64,000 nucleotides of DNA from Duganella aquatilis (GTDB lineage: Bacteria > Pseudomonadota > Gammaproteobacteria > Burkholderiales > Burkholderiaceae_D). The notes under the pieces were generated by a model. It was not told where the DNA came from and did no database searches. It saw only the letters and a program-made list of their open reading frames with translations. Numbering within the stretch: the first letter of the stretch is position 1; the number at the start of each line of letters is the position of its first letter. A program made the position numbers and the translations under genes. Below are positions 26,359-37,800 of the stretch, in pieces. The stretch spans positions 62,001-126,000 of the forward strand of contig NZ_WKJL01000005.1 of the NCBI RefSeq assembly GCF_009674565.1. The letters run 5' to 3'.

Positions 26359-27557
26359 TAGAGCAGCTCCACGGCCATGGCGGTCGCTTCGCCGCCGCCG
26401 ATGCACAGCGCCGCCACGCCCTTCTTGCCGCCGGTGCGCTTCAGGGCGCCCAGCAGGGTGACGATGATGCGGGCACCGGAAGCGCCGATCGGATGGCCCA
26501 GCGCGCAGGCGCCGCCGTGGATGTTGACCTTCTCGTGCGGGATGTCGAGGTCGCGCATGGCGGCCATCGGCACGGCGGCAAAGGCTTCGTTGATCTCGAA
26601 CAGGTCGACGTCCTGGCTGCGCCAGCCGATTTTCTTGTACAGCTTTTCGACAGCGCCGATGGGCGCGGTGGTGAACAGGTTCGGTTCCTGCGCAAAGGTG
26701 GCGTGGCCAAGGATGCGGGCGATCGGCGTCAGGCCCAGTTCCCTGGCTTTCGATTCGCGCATCATCACCAGCGCGGCGGCGCCGTCGTTGATCGAGGACG
26801 ACGAGGCGGCGGTGATGGTGCCGTCTTTCTTGAACGCGGCGCGCAGCGTCGGGATTTTTTCAACCTTGGCTTTCAGCGGGCCTTCATCCTTGTCGATGAC
26901 GGTGTCGCCGGCGCGCGAGGTGACGGTGACCGGCGCGATCTCCCACTTGAAGTAGCCTTCGCTGGTGGCGACCTGCGCACGCTTCACCGATTCGATGGCG
27001 AAGTTGTCCTGCGCCTCGCGGGTGAATTCGTACTTGGCCGAGCACTCTTCGGCAAAGGTGCCCATCGAGCGGCCCTCGCCGGTTTTCTCGTTGCGCGAGT
27101 AGGCGTCTTCCAGGCCGTCGTACATCATGTGGTCGAACATCACGCCGTGGCCGATGCGGTAGCCGCCGCGCGCTTTCGGGATCAGGTAGGGCGCGTTGGT
27201 CATGGACTCCATGCCGCCGGCCACCACCACGTCGGCGCTGCCGGCCACCAGTTGGTCGTGCGCGAAGATCGCGGCCTGCATGGCCGAACCGCACATCTTG
27301 GACAGCGTGACGGCGCCGGTGGACGTCGGCAGGCCGGCCTTCAACAGCGCCTGGCGCGCCGGCGCCTGGCCCTGGCCCGCCATCAGGCAGTTGCCGAAGT
27401 AGACGTGTTCGACCAGCTTGCCGTCGATGCCGGAGCGCTCGACGGCCGCCTGGATCGCGACCGCGCCCAGGTCATGCGCGGCCTTGCCGGAAAAGTCGCC
27501 CTGGAAGGCGCCCATGGGGGTGCGGGCCGCGCCCACGATGACGATAGGATCATTCAT
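26358..27557 (-). CDS. Acetyl-CoA C-acyltransferase (thiolase)
   Basis: A 399-residue thiolase: nucleophile Cys in LSKMCGSAMQ (~residue 90), NIHGGACALGHPIGASGAR (His ~350) and CIGGGEATAM (Cys ~380), with INEAFAAVPMAAM. It condenses or cleaves acetoacetyl-CoA or 3-ketoacyl-CoA. In the liu operon the final product acetoacetate must be activated and split to acetyl-CoA, so acetoacetyl-CoA thiolase activity fits. It lies 12 bases after liuA and overlaps the SDR gene by one base. Confidence 0.92.
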   Translation of the reverse strand: MNDPIVIVGAARTPMGAFQGDFSGKAAHDLGAVAIQAAVERSGIDGKLVEHVYFGNCLMAGQGQAPARQALLKAGLPTSTGAVTLSKMCGSAMQAAIFAHDQLVAGSADVVVAGGMESMTNAPYLIPKARGGYRIGHGVMFDHMMYDGLEDAYSRNEKTGEGRSMGTFAEECSAKYEFTREAQDNFAIESVKRAQVATSEGYFKWEIAPVTVTSRAGDTVIDKDEGPLKAKVEKIPTLRAAFKKDGTITAASSSSINDGAAALVMMRESKARELGLTPIARILGHATFAQEPNLFTTAPIGAVEKLYKKIGWRSQDVDLFEINEAFAAVPMAAMRDLDIPHEKVNIHGGACALGHPIGASGARIIVTLLGALKRTGGKKGVAALCIGGGEATAMAVELL

Positions 27558-27569
27558 TTCAGTTCTCCG

Positions 27570-28754
27570 TTATTTGGTTTCCGCGAACAGCTCGCGGCCG
27601 ATCAGCATGCGGCGGATTTCGCTGGTGCCGGCGCCGATTTCATACAGCTTGGCGTCGCGCCACAGGCGGCCGACCGGATATTCGTTGATGTAGCCATTGC
27701 CGCCCAGCGTCTGGATCGCTTCGCCGGCCATCCAGGTCGCCTTTTCGGCGCTGTACAGGATGGCGCCGGCGGCGTCCTTGCGCAGGTTGCGGATCTGCTC
27801 CGGCGTGGTGACGCGGTCGCAGGCCTGGCCGACCGCGTACACATAGGCCTTGGACGCCATCATGGTCGAATACATGTCGGCGATCTTGCCCTGCATCAGC
27901 TGGAATTCGCCGATCGGCTGGCCGAACTGCTTGCGGTCGTGGATGTAGGGCACCACCACGTCCATGCAGGCCTGCATGATGCCCAGCGGGCCGCCGGACA
28001 GCACGGTGCGCTCGAAATCGAGGCCGGACATCAGCACGTTGACGCCCTTGCCCAAGCCGCCCAGCACGTTCTCGGCCGGCACTTCGCAGTTGTCGAACAC
28101 CAGTTCGCCGGTGTGCGAGCCGCGCATGCCCAGCTTGTCGAGCTTCTGCGCGATCGAGAAGCCCTTGAAGCCTTTTTCGATCAGGAAGGCGGTCATGCCT
28201 TTCGGGCCGGCTTCCAGGTCGTTCTTGGCGTAGACCACCAGCACGTCGGCGTCGGGGCCGTTGGTGATCCACATCTTGGTGCCGTTCAGCACCCAGCGGT
28301 CGCCCTTGAACTCGGCGCGCAGCTTCATGCTGACCACGTCGGAGCCGGCGTTCGGCTCGGACATCGCCAGTGCGCCGATGTATTCGCCGGAAATCAGCTT
28401 GGGCAGGTATTTCTGTTTCTGTTCTTCGGTGCCGTTGCGCTTGATCTGGTTGACGCACAGATTCGAGTGGGCGCCATACGACAGGCCGACCGAGGCCGAG
28501 GCGCGCGAGATTTCCTCCATCGCCACGATATGGGCCAGGTAGCCCATGTTGGCGCCGCCGTACTCTTCCGGTACGGTGATGCCGAGCACGCCCAGCTCGC
28601 CCATCTTGCGCCACAGATCCATCGGGAACTGGTCGCTGCGGTCGATTTCGGCCGCGCGCGGGGCGATTTCGGCGGCGGCGAACTGCTGCACGGCTTCGCG
28701 CAGCGCGGCGATATCCTCGCCATGGTCAAAGGTCAGGCCTGGGAGATGGAGCAT
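27570..28754 (-). CDS. liuA: Isovaleryl-CoA dehydrogenase
   Basis: A 394-residue FAD enzyme oxidising isovaleryl-CoA to 3-methylcrotonyl-CoA, the LiuB substrate. Family hallmarks: [18 protein letters not shown] (residues ~90-110), [15 protein letters not shown], and [16 protein letters not shown], whose Glu (~250) is the catalytic base position special to isovaleryl-CoA dehydrogenase, plus [20 protein letters not shown] LiuR-like operator lies 50 bases upstream of the ATG, and liuR is the next gene upstream. It heads the run thiolase-SDR-acyl-CoA dehydrogenase. Confidence 0.95.
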   Translation of the reverse strand: MLHLPGLTFDHGEDIAALREAVQQFAAAEIAPRAAEIDRSDQFPMDLWRKMGELGVLGITVPEEYGGANMGYLAHIVAMEEISRASASVGLSYGAHSNLCVNQIKRNGTEEQKQKYLPKLISGEYIGALAMSEPNAGSDVVSMKLRAEFKGDRWVLNGTKMWITNGPDADVLVVYAKNDLEAGPKGMTAFLIEKGFKGFSIAQKLDKLGMRGSHTGELVFDNCEVPAENVLGGLGKGVNVLMSGLDFERTVLSGGPLGIMQACMDVVVPYIHDRKQFGQPIGEFQLMQGKIADMYSTMMASKAYVYAVGQACDRVTTPEQIRNLRKDAAGAILYSAEKATWMAGEAIQTLGGNGYINEYPVGRLWRDAKLYEIGAGTSEIRRMLIGRELFAETK

Positions 28755-28803
28755 GTCATCCTCATTCTTCTGTTTTGTCTGGAGCGGCCATGATACGCCG
28801 ATG

Positions 28804-28823
28804 TGACGTTAACGTAAACGTCA
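28804..28823. promoter_or_regulatory. LiuR-like operator upstream of liuA
   Basis: TGACGTTAACGTAAACGTCA is a 20-base dyad with a single mismatched pair, ending 50 bases from the liuA start. Its core (28807-28820) matches CGTTnACGTnAACG shared with the sites at 1871 and 29291. The spacing suits a MerR-type activator/repressor at the liuA promoter. Confidence 0.75.
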
Positions 28824-28824
28824 A

Positions 28825-28884
28825 CCGGGGTCAGTTCTGCCAATCGCACACGGACTCATGTACCAATGGCAGAACTGACCCCGG
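28825..28884. repeat. Dispersed hairpin repeat, copy 2, forming the 3' end of liuR
   Basis: CCGGGGTCAGTTCTGCCA (28825-28842) pairs perfectly with 28867-28884 across a 24-base loop nearly identical to that of copy 1 (3941-4002). The element directly adjoins the LiuR operator on one side and runs into the liuR gene on the other; it encodes the last residues of LiuR (VSSAIGT) and its stop. It probably moved into this site after liuR had its original terminus. Confidence 0.85.
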
Positions 28885-29269
28885 TTTGGGTTTGGGCGGC
28901 CAGCATGCGCTTGCATTCGTCTTCGTGCGCCTGGATCTCGGCCAGCGACATTTCGATGTCTTCGCGCTGCTGTTCCAGCGTTTCGCGGTGCTGCGCCAGC
29001 ACCGTCAGGAAGCGGTGCATCTGGGCCACGGAATCCTTGGGCGTCTCGTACATGTCGACCAGGCTCTTGATCTCGGCCAGCGACAGGCCGAGGCGCTTGC
29101 CGCGCAGGGTCAGCTTGAGGCGGGTGCGGTCGCGCGGCGTGTAGACGCGGTTGCGGCCGCCGGCGCCCTCGCGGGACGGGCTGAGCAGGCCCTGGTCTTC
29201 GTAAAAGCGGATCGCGCGCGCGGTGATGTCGAATTCGCGCGCCAGTTCGGTAATGGTGTAGGTGGACAT
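28856..29269 (-). CDS. liuR: MerR-family regulator LiuR
   Basis: A 137-residue regulator with the MerR winged helix (YTITELAREFDITARAIRFYEDQGLLSPSREG, residues ~3-34), the RVYTPRDRTRL segment, and a dimerisation coiled coil (~75-120). It resembles LiuR, which controls leucine/isovalerate degradation in proteobacteria and likely senses a CoA intermediate. A dyad at 29290-29305 suggests autoregulation, and another precedes liuA. The last residues come from a hairpin repeat, so the native C-terminus has been replaced; the DNA-binding and coiled-coil parts appear whole. Confidence 0.9.
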   Translation of the reverse strand: MSTYTITELAREFDITARAIRFYEDQGLLSPSREGAGGRNRVYTPRDRTRLKLTLRGKRLGLSLAEIKSLVDMYETPKDSVAQMHRFLTVLAQHRETLEQQREDIEMSLAEIQAHEDECKRMLAAQTQTGVSSAIGT

Positions 29270-29289
29270 GGGGCTTTCTGCGGTGGTTT

Positions 29290-29305
29290 CCGTTTACGTC
29301 AACGG
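29290..29305. promoter_or_regulatory. LiuR-like operator upstream of liuR
   Basis: CCGTTTACGTCAACGG is a 16-base dyad with one mismatched pair, 21 bases before the liuR ATG. It contains CGTTnACGTnAACG (29291-29304). It suggests autoregulation of liuR. Confidence 0.65.
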
Positions 29306-29372
29306 CAACTCATTGTAGCGCGAAAAACACCGTTTAGATGTAGAGTCGGTGGCACGGCGTGACCGCCGGGAT

Positions 29373-29428
29373 GCGGGATGGTATCGTGCGACGTGAAAGC
29401 CTGCGGCGCAGCATGATACCCATCCCGC
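29373..29428. repeat. Large imperfect hairpin of unknown role in the 309-base liuR-XRE gap
   Basis: GCGGGATGGTATCGTGC (29373-29389) can pair with GCATGATACCCATCCCGC (29411-29428), with one bulged base and one G-T pair, around a ~21-base loop. No T-run follows on either strand, so it is not a simple terminator. The rest of the 29270-29578 gap holds the liuR operator (29290-29305) and the promoter of the next gene. Confidence 0.55.
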
Positions 29429-29470
29429 GCGTTCTGGCCGAATAAAATTTGTTCCATTATTCCACTGACG

Positions 29471-29520
29471 TTGATACTGGCAGAGGATAAAATGTTAATT
29501 TCAAAATCCCGTGACGTCAC
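29471..29520 (+). promoter_or_regulatory. Candidate promoter and operator of the XRE-type gene
   Basis: -35 TTGATA (29471-29476) and -10 GTTAAT (29494-29499) are 17 bases apart. The perfect palindrome GTGACGTCAC (29511-29520) lies just past the expected start site, and the half-site TGACGT also occurs at 29465-29470, before the -35. The downstream regulator could bind these sites and repress itself. Confidence 0.45.
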
Positions 29521-29578
29521 AGTTTTCGCGCATCGCGCAGAGACTGACTTTCATGCAGCAACGTGAAATAGTGTAACT

Positions 29579-29986
29579 ATGAATTCTTCTAATGAACGCG
29601 AAAGCTTTAGCCAGCGACTCCAACAGGCTCTCAAGAATGCCCATTATTCGCCCGACAGTCCGACCCGGCTTGCGCGCGAGTTCAACATCCGTTTCGATGG
29701 CCGGCCCATTACCGTGCACGCCGCGCGGAAATGGCTGGTAGGCGAGGCCATTCCGACGCAGGAGAAACTGCGCATGATCGCCCAATGGCTGGGCGTCCCG
29801 GCCGAGTGGCTGCGCTTTGGCGGTCCGGAAGACGGCGCGCCGGCCAGCGACAACGCCGCCAGCCTGTCGCGCTTCGAGTCGGCCGACGTCAAGCTGATCG
29901 CCGATTTGCAACGTCTGGATGAGCATCACCGCCAGATTGCGCGGGAATTTATCCGCATGCTGGTACGGGTTAACTACCAAAAGTAG
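29579..29986 (+). CDS. XRE/CI-like DNA-binding regulator
   Basis: A 135-residue protein whose N-terminal ~75 residues form a phage-repressor-like helix-turn-helix: FSQRLQQALKNAHYSPDSPTRLAREFNIRFDGRPITVHAARKWLVGEAIPTQEKLRMIAQWLGV, with the recognition helix around VHAARKWL. A Glu/Asp-rich C-terminal helix (~95-130) follows. There is no LexA-type protease domain, so it is not an SOS-cleaved repressor. It stands alone; targets are unknown. Downstream are two terminator-like hairpins. The bulk resembles stand-alone regulators common in Oxalobacteraceae. Confidence 0.8.
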   Translation: MNSSNERESFSQRLQQALKNAHYSPDSPTRLAREFNIRFDGRPITVHAARKWLVGEAIPTQEKLRMIAQWLGVPAEWLRFGGPEDGAPASDNAASLSRFESADVKLIADLQRLDEHHRQIAREFIRMLVRVNYQK

Positions 29987-30031
29987 TCATTTTTACGTAG
30001 TACTACGCAAAGCGGTGGACTTGTCAGTACC

Positions 30032-30070
30032 ACCGGCCTGTGAAACTAGTTTCAGAGGAGACCGGTTTTT
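30032..30070 (+). terminator. Terminator-like hairpin downstream of the XRE gene
   Basis: ACCGG (30032-30036) pairs with CCGGT (30062-30066), enclosing CCT/AGG and the palindrome TGAAACTAGTTTCA (30041-30054); five T follow. A 12-base palindrome CGTAGTACTACG (29996-30007) lies between the gene and this hairpin. Confidence 0.6.
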
Positions 30071-30080
30071 GTTCGGACCA

Positions 30081-30110
30081 GGGCGCGCCACCGGCAGCGC
30101 CCTTTTTATT
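30081..30110 (+). terminator. Second Rho-independent terminator
   Basis: GGGCGC (30081-30086) pairs with GCGCCC (30097-30102) around a 10-base loop, followed by TTTTTATTTT. Tandem arrangement with the hairpin at 30032 suggests strong isolation of the XRE gene, or a short RNA ending here. Confidence 0.75.
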
Positions 30111-30193
30111 TTCGCCACCTTTGCGAATTGTCATGGTGTCGACATGGATTTAAGGCACAATAGGACAGTACCTATTTTTTGGGGAGTCATGCT

Positions 30194-30376
30194 TTGAGCC
30201 GTCTTATGAAAAGCAATTACAGCAATGTCGCACAGCTGAAAGATTTAATGACCGCCCCGCCGATGACCGCCGAACAACATGCCGAAGTGATGCGCAAGCG
30301 CATCGCGCATCGTCGCATGGTGGAAGAAGCGCGTGAATTGAAGCGTGCCAGCAGTTCGTATTTCGACAAACGTTAA
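30194..30376 (+). CDS. Small basic conserved hypothetical protein
   Basis: A 60-residue cytoplasmic protein ending VMRKRIAHRRMVEEARELKRASSSYFDKR, strongly basic and helical, with the N-terminal part MKSNYSNVAQLKDLMTAPPMTAEQHAE. No domain is recognised; it may bind nucleic acid. The start is uncertain: TTG 30194 has GGGGAG seven bases upstream, whereas ATG 30206 is too far from it. Between the Shine-Dalgarno and the TTG lies ATG-CTT-TGA (30189-30197), a two-codon frame that would compete for ribosomes. Confidence 0.6.
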   Translation: MSRLMKSNYSNVAQLKDLMTAPPMTAEQHAEVMRKRIAHRRMVEEARELKRASSSYFDKR

Positions 30377-30385
30377 GCGCGCACG

Positions 30386-30985
30386 TTAAGCGTCGCCGGC
30401 AGCCTGCCCTTTGAGGCCGGCCCAGCGTGGCGCCAGCGCATGCTCTATGCCGAACAGGTCGATGACGCGGGCCACCGTGTGGTCGACCATCTCCCCGATG
30501 CTTTGCGGATTGTGATAAAAGCTCGGCAGCGGCGGGAAGATGATTCCGCCCATTTCCGTGACCGCCGTCATATTGCGCAAGTGCGCCAGGTTGAACGGCG
30601 TTTCCCTGACCATCAGCACCAGCCGGCGGCGCTCCTTGAGCACCACGTCGGCCGCGCGCGCGATCAGGTTGTCGGACAGGCCGTGGGCCACCGACGCCAG
30701 GGTTTTCATCGAGCAGGGAGCGATCACCATGCCGTCGCTCTGGAACGAGCCGCTGGCGATCGAGGCGCCGACATCGCGCACCTTGTGCACCACGTGGGCC
30801 ATGGCTTCCACTTCGCGCCGCTGCAGCCCGGTTTCCTGGTGCAGCGTGAGGACCGCGGCCTCGGATACGATCAGATGCGTCTCCAGGCCGGGCAGATGTT
30901 GCAAATGTTGCAGCAGACGCACGCCATACACCGCGCCGGTGGCGCCGGTGATGGCGATGACGATCCGCCGCGGACGATCAGGCAT
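30386..30985 (-). CDS. ubiX: Flavin prenyltransferase UbiX
   Basis: A 199-residue enzyme that makes prenylated FMN for UbiD decarboxylases (ubiquinone synthesis and related reactions). Signatures: [19 protein letters not shown] (FMN-binding start), [26 protein letters not shown] (residues ~88-115) and [15 protein letters not shown] (~122-138). The start at 30985 overlaps the end of grxD by eight bases, so the two are likely co-transcribed. No ubiD is in the window. Confidence 0.94.
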   Translation of the reverse strand: MPDRPRRIVIAITGATGAVYGVRLLQHLQHLPGLETHLIVSEAAVLTLHQETGLQRREVEAMAHVVHKVRDVGASIASGSFQSDGMVIAPCSMKTLASVAHGLSDNLIARAADVVLKERRRLVLMVRETPFNLAHLRNMTAVTEMGGIIFPPLPSFYHNPQSIGEMVDHTVARVIDLFGIEHALAPRWAGLKGQAAGDA

Positions 30986-31289
30986 CCAGCAGGGCTTTCA
31001 GCTCGCCCGACTCGAACATCTCGTTCATGATGTCGGAACCGCCGATGAACTCGCCCTTGACGTAGAGCTGAGGAATGGTCGGCCAGTTCGAGTAGTCCTT
31101 GATGCCCTGGCGGACTTCCGGATCTTCCAGCACGTTGACGGTGGCAATGTTCTCGACGCCGCACGCTTTCAGGATCTGGATGGCGCGACCGGAGAAGCCG
31201 CATTGCGGGAACTGGGCGGTGCCCTTCATGAACAGCACCACCGGGGTGTTGGTCACGGTTTCTTTGATCCAGGTTTGTACGTCGCTCAT
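30978..31289 (-). CDS. grxD: Monothiol glutaredoxin Grx4
   Basis: A 103-residue CGFS-type glutaredoxin that carries and transfers [2Fe-2S] clusters, often with BolA proteins; ibaG, a BolA-family gene, is at 53191. The motif PQCGFSGRA (Cys ~30) and the glutathione-site [20 protein letters not shown] (~66-85) are intact. It is divergent from the padR gene. Confidence 0.95.
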   Translation of the reverse strand: MSDVQTWIKETVTNTPVVLFMKGTAQFPQCGFSGRAIQILKACGVENIATVNVLEDPEVRQGIKDYSNWPTIPQLYVKGEFIGGSDIMNEMFESGELKALLDA

Positions 31290-31351
31290 AGCTGCCTCGG
31301 TGAATAAATGTTAGATGCCGACATTTTATAAGAAATGTGCTCCCCACGTAT

Positions 31352-31400
31352 TTGACGCCGGAAAAAATCCCTGTATTATGTATATCGATAACCGATATAC
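31352..31400 (+). promoter_or_regulatory. padR promoter with adjacent perfect operator dyad
   Basis: -35 TTGACG (31352-31357) and -10 TATTAT (31374-31379) have a 16-base spacer. Immediately downstream lies GTATATCG-ataac-CGATATAC (31380-31400), an 8-base perfect dyad covering the start site. The arrangement suggests PadR represses its own operon. Confidence 0.75.
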
Positions 31401-31414
31401 CGAATGACGATGCA

Positions 31415-31750
31415 ATGACCGACATCCTCTACAGCAAATACCTGCCGCTCTCGGAAGCGACCTTTTACGTGATGCTGGCGCTGACCCGGCCGATGCACGG
31501 CTACGCCATCATGCAGAAGGTGGAAACCATGAGCGGCGGCAGCGTCACGCTGGGACCGGGCACGCTGTACGGCGTGTTCGGCACGCTGGAAAAGCAGGCG
31601 TTGATCGTCAAGGTGGCGGAAGAGGAGCGGCGCAAGGTGTATGCGCTGACCGAGCTGGGCAAGGCGGTGCTGGCGGAGCAGGTGCGCCGGCTGGAAATCA
31701 TGGTGAGCAATGCACGGGCATTGCTGGATGTCGCGACGGAGGCGGTGTGA
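31415..31750 (+). CDS. PadR-family transcriptional regulator
   Basis: A 111-residue PadR repressor: winged helix with YVMLALTRPMHGYAIMQKV and GGSVTLGPGTLYGVFGTLEKQALIV (residues ~13-65), then a C-terminal dimerisation helix. The start at 31415 is the only ATG giving the family N-terminus (LPLSEATFYVML). Its stop overlaps the DUF2812 gene (GTGA), so the two are coupled. PadR-DUF2812 pairs are widespread; ligand unknown. Confidence 0.9.
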   Translation: MTDILYSKYLPLSEATFYVMLALTRPMHGYAIMQKVETMSGGSVTLGPGTLYGVFGTLEKQALIVKVAEEERRKVYALTELGKAVLAEQVRRLEIMVSNARALLDVATEAV

Positions 31751-32256
31751 AGACGGTACGGAAACTCAAGCTGTGGTTTGTCTGGCAGGACGAGCAGCAT
31801 CAGCAGTGGCTGCAACAGCAGGCGGCGCAGGGCCTGCACCTGCGCGACACCAATATCTTCGGCCTGCACACCTTCGCGCGCGGCGCGCCGGCGGACATGG
31901 CCTACCGCTGGGACGTGCGCTACATGACGCCCGACGCCGAATACCGGCAGCTGTTCCAGGACGCCGGCTGGGAGCACGTGACGTCGTCGCTGGGCTGGCA
32001 CTGCTGGCGCAAGCCGCGCAAGGCCGGCGTGGCGACGGAGATTTTCACCGACAGCCGCGACCGCGCGGCCAAGTACCAGCGTGTGATCCGGCTGCTGGCG
32101 GCGGTGATGTCGCTGGAAGTGCTGACCGCCCTGCTGCTGCCGGACAGCCAGTTCTTCCAGGGCATGGCGTGGGGCATGGGCGTGACCACCGTCGTGGTTG
32201 GCGGTCTCAGCCTGTTCATGCTGGCGCGGCGGGTGAAGGCGGTGAAGCACGCCTGA
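31747..32256 (+). CDS. DUF2812 membrane protein
   Basis: A 169-residue protein: the DUF2812 domain (residues ~1-105) opens with KLKLWFVWQDEQHQQWLQQQAAQGLHL and contains YRWDVRYM, followed by two C-terminal membrane helices (~118-160). Family function is unknown; members are found next to PadR regulators and may sense envelope or membrane state. The GTG start at 31747 overlaps the padR stop by four bases. It converges on tex with a 30-base gap. Confidence 0.86.
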   Translation: MKTVRKLKLWFVWQDEQHQQWLQQQAAQGLHLRDTNIFGLHTFARGAPADMAYRWDVRYMTPDAEYRQLFQDAGWEHVTSSLGWHCWRKPRKAGVATEIFTDSRDRAAKYQRVIRLLAAVMSLEVLTALLLPDSQFFQGMAWGMGVTTVVVGGLSLFMLARRVKAVKHA

Positions 32257-32286
32257 GCGGCCTGCCTCACCTTCAGTGCTTCTGAT

Positions 32287-34635
<2,349 letters not shown>

Positions 34636-34821
34636 GGTGGTAATTCCTAGACAGACAAGCCCGGAATAATACGATATCGGCGCCAGCTTGCCATCCTTTT
34701 GCCTTGGGAACGTGGGGAAGCCCACTTTAATCAGCAGGTTTTAGCAAGAATACGTAAACACGAACGCTTCAATGGCGGATAATATTGCCTGTTGCCGTTT
34801 TTGAACCATCTTTGAACAACA

Positions 34822-37800
34822 ATGCGACCTATGGATTTTACCCGCGACGACGCCCCTGCCGCCCCTGCTGCTCCAGCACCGGCCCCAACGCGCCCTGCGC
34901 CGCCCGCGAATCAATTGTCGTACGCTGTCGCCACCTGGCTGCAGCGTGTGGATGCGGCAGCGCACCCGAAAGCCAAACTGACGCCGCCGCCGGTCGACAA
35001 CGACCCCAAGCAAACGCAATACAAACTGATTTACGTGATGGCGCCCACCAGCGGCGGCCGTCACGTGGCCCTGTGCCTGTACAAAGCCCGCCTGCGTCCG
35101 AACGGCGACGTGGCGGCGGCCAGTCCGGTCAGCGAGGTGTTTTCGCTGCTGTCGACGCCGCCCACCTTCATGACGCCCAACGATGAAGACCTGATCCGCT
35201 TCTTCGTCGCCATGCGCAGCGGCCAGAATTCCCAGACCGGCTCGGCCACCGAACCGCGCGGCAAGATCGGCGCGGCGCTGCTGAACATGCTGGCGGAGCA
35301 GGACAAGCTGCTGTGGGCCAATTCCTGGGCCGACGTCGGCAACGGCCTGGTCTACCCGCTCAAGGGCGGCGTGCTGCGCGAAGCCAACCTGGCCTGGCGC
35401 GAAGAAGGCAAGGGCCTGCGTCTCGGCTGGCAGGTGGCGCCGCCGCCGGGCGCCAAGCATGTCGGCGCCGACCAGGTCGACTACATGCTGCCGACCGATC
35501 CGCCGTGGTATATCGATAACCTGTCTTGCGGCGTGCTGCAACTCAACCAGGGCGGCGCGACCATCCCGCTGGCCGATTTGCAGGCGCTGGTGGCGCAAGC
35601 CCCGCTGCTGACCAATAACGACAAGATGCGCGTCTCGCAGCTGCTGCTGGCGCACGGCCTGCAAGGCCTGATGCCGCTGCCGCAGCCGCTGCCGCAGCGC
35701 ATCCGCGACGACGTCAAGCCGCGTCCGGTGCTGACGCTGGACGCCGCCATGCTGGCCGACGGCTCGCTGCAACGCTGGAACGACTTCGCCGTCCTGTCCT
35801 TCGACTATGACGGCGAGCGCGTCTCGTTCGACCCGTCGCAGCGCGTGGTGCGCCAGAAGGGCGAGGTCACCGAAATCATCCAGCGCGACAGCGCCGCCGA
35901 GGACGAAGCGCTGGCGCTGCTCAACGAGCGCCATTTCGTCGCCCCAACCACGTTGCCGCTGAGCAGCGTCAAGGGCGGTTTGTTGCTGCCGACCCAGGCC
36001 GAGTGGATACGCTTTGCCCGCGACGGCATCGCCGCGCTGAAGGAAGCCGGCTGGAAAATCGAAAAAACCGCCAAATACCGCTACGACACGCAGGAAGTCG
36101 GCGACTGGTACGCGGAAGTGGTGGAAGACCCGGCCGACGGCGGCCACGCCTGGTTCGACCTGGAACTGGGCATCATGGTCAACCAGGAGCGCGTGCCGCT
36201 GCTGCCGGTGCTGGTGCAGCTGATCCGCAACGCGCCCAACGATTTCAATCCGAAAGTCATCGCCAACCACTGCGACGAGGACCAGATGCTGGCCACGCTG
36301 GCCGACGGCAGCCGCGTCGCCCTGCCGTGGGGCCGCGTGCGGCCTATCCTGGCCACGCTGGGCGAGTTGTATTTCAGCGACAAAATCAAGAACTCGGTGC
36401 ACATGGCAACGCTGGAGGCCGCGCGCCTGGACGAGCTGGCCCGCAACGTCGACATGCAATGGACCGGCGGCGCGGAGCTGCGCGACATGGGCGCGCGCCT
36501 GAACCAGTTCGGCGCCGTCAAGCGCATCGCCACGCCGGCCGGCCTGCAAGCCACGCTGCGCGACTATCAAACCGATGGTCTGTCGTGGATGCAGTTCCTG
36601 CGCGAATACGGCTTTGCCGGCATCCTGGCCGATGACATGGGCCTGGGCAAGACCGTGCAGACGCTGGCGCACATCCTGGTGGAAAAAGAAGCCGGCCGCC
36701 TGACCGCGCCGGCGCTGGTCATCGCGCCAACCAGCCTGATGGGCAACTGGCAGGAAGAAGCCGCGCGTTTCGCGCCCGGCCTCAAAGTGCTGCTGCTGCA
36801 AGGCAAGGACCGCATGGGCCAGTTCGACCAGATCGACGAAGCCGACCTGGTGCTGACCACCTATGCGCTGCTGCCGCGCGACGAGGAAAAACTGCGCGAG
36901 CACGATTTCCACCTGGTGATCCTGGACGAATCGCACTACATCAAGAACACCCGCTCGAAGGCGGCCCAGAGCGCCGGCCTGCTGCGCGCGCGTCACCGCC
37001 TGTGCCTGTCCGGCACGCCGCTGGAAAACCACCTCGGCGAGCTGTGGTCGCAATTCCACTTCCTGCTGCCCGGCCTGCTGGGCGACGAGAAGGGCTTCAA
37101 CTCGGTGTTCCGCCACCCGATCGAACGGGCCGACGATCCGCTGCGCCGCGCGCTGCTGAACCGCCGCATCAAGCCTTTCCTGCTGCGCCGGACCAAGGAC
37201 AGCGTGGCGAAAGAGCTGCCGCCGAAGACCGAGATGGTGCGCAAGGTTGAACTGACCGGCGCCCAGCGCGACCTGTACGAAACCGTGCGCCTGGCGATGG
37301 ACCAGAAAGTACGCGAGGAAATCGACCGCAAGGGCGTGGCGCGCAGCCAGATCGTCATCCTGGAAGCGCTGCTCAAGCTGCGCCAGGTGTGCTGCGATCC
37401 GCGCCTGGTCAAGTCGACCACCAAGAAACAGCAGGCGGCCGGCTCGGCCAAGCTGGCCGACCTGATGCAGATGGTCGAGGACTTGCTGGAAGAAAAGCGC
37501 AAAATCCTGGTGTTCTCGCAGTTCACCAGCATGCTGGAACTGATCGAGCAGGAGCTGGAAGCGCGCGACATCCCGTACGCGTTGCTGACCGGCGACACCA
37601 AGGACCGCAGCGCCCAAGTGGCGGCCTTCCAGCAGGGCGCCGTGCCGATCTTCCTGATTTCGCTGAAAGCCGGCGGCGTCGGCCTCAACCTGACGGCGGC
37701 CGACACGGTGATCCACTACGATCCATGGTGGAACCCGGCGGCGGAAAACCAGGCCACCGACCGCGCCTGGCGTATCGGGCAGGACAAGCCGGTGTTTGTG

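Noticed and set aside
26346..28793. 815-codon plus-strand frame across thiolase and liuA
   Set aside because: It covers two well-supported genes in antisense and has no recognisable domain.
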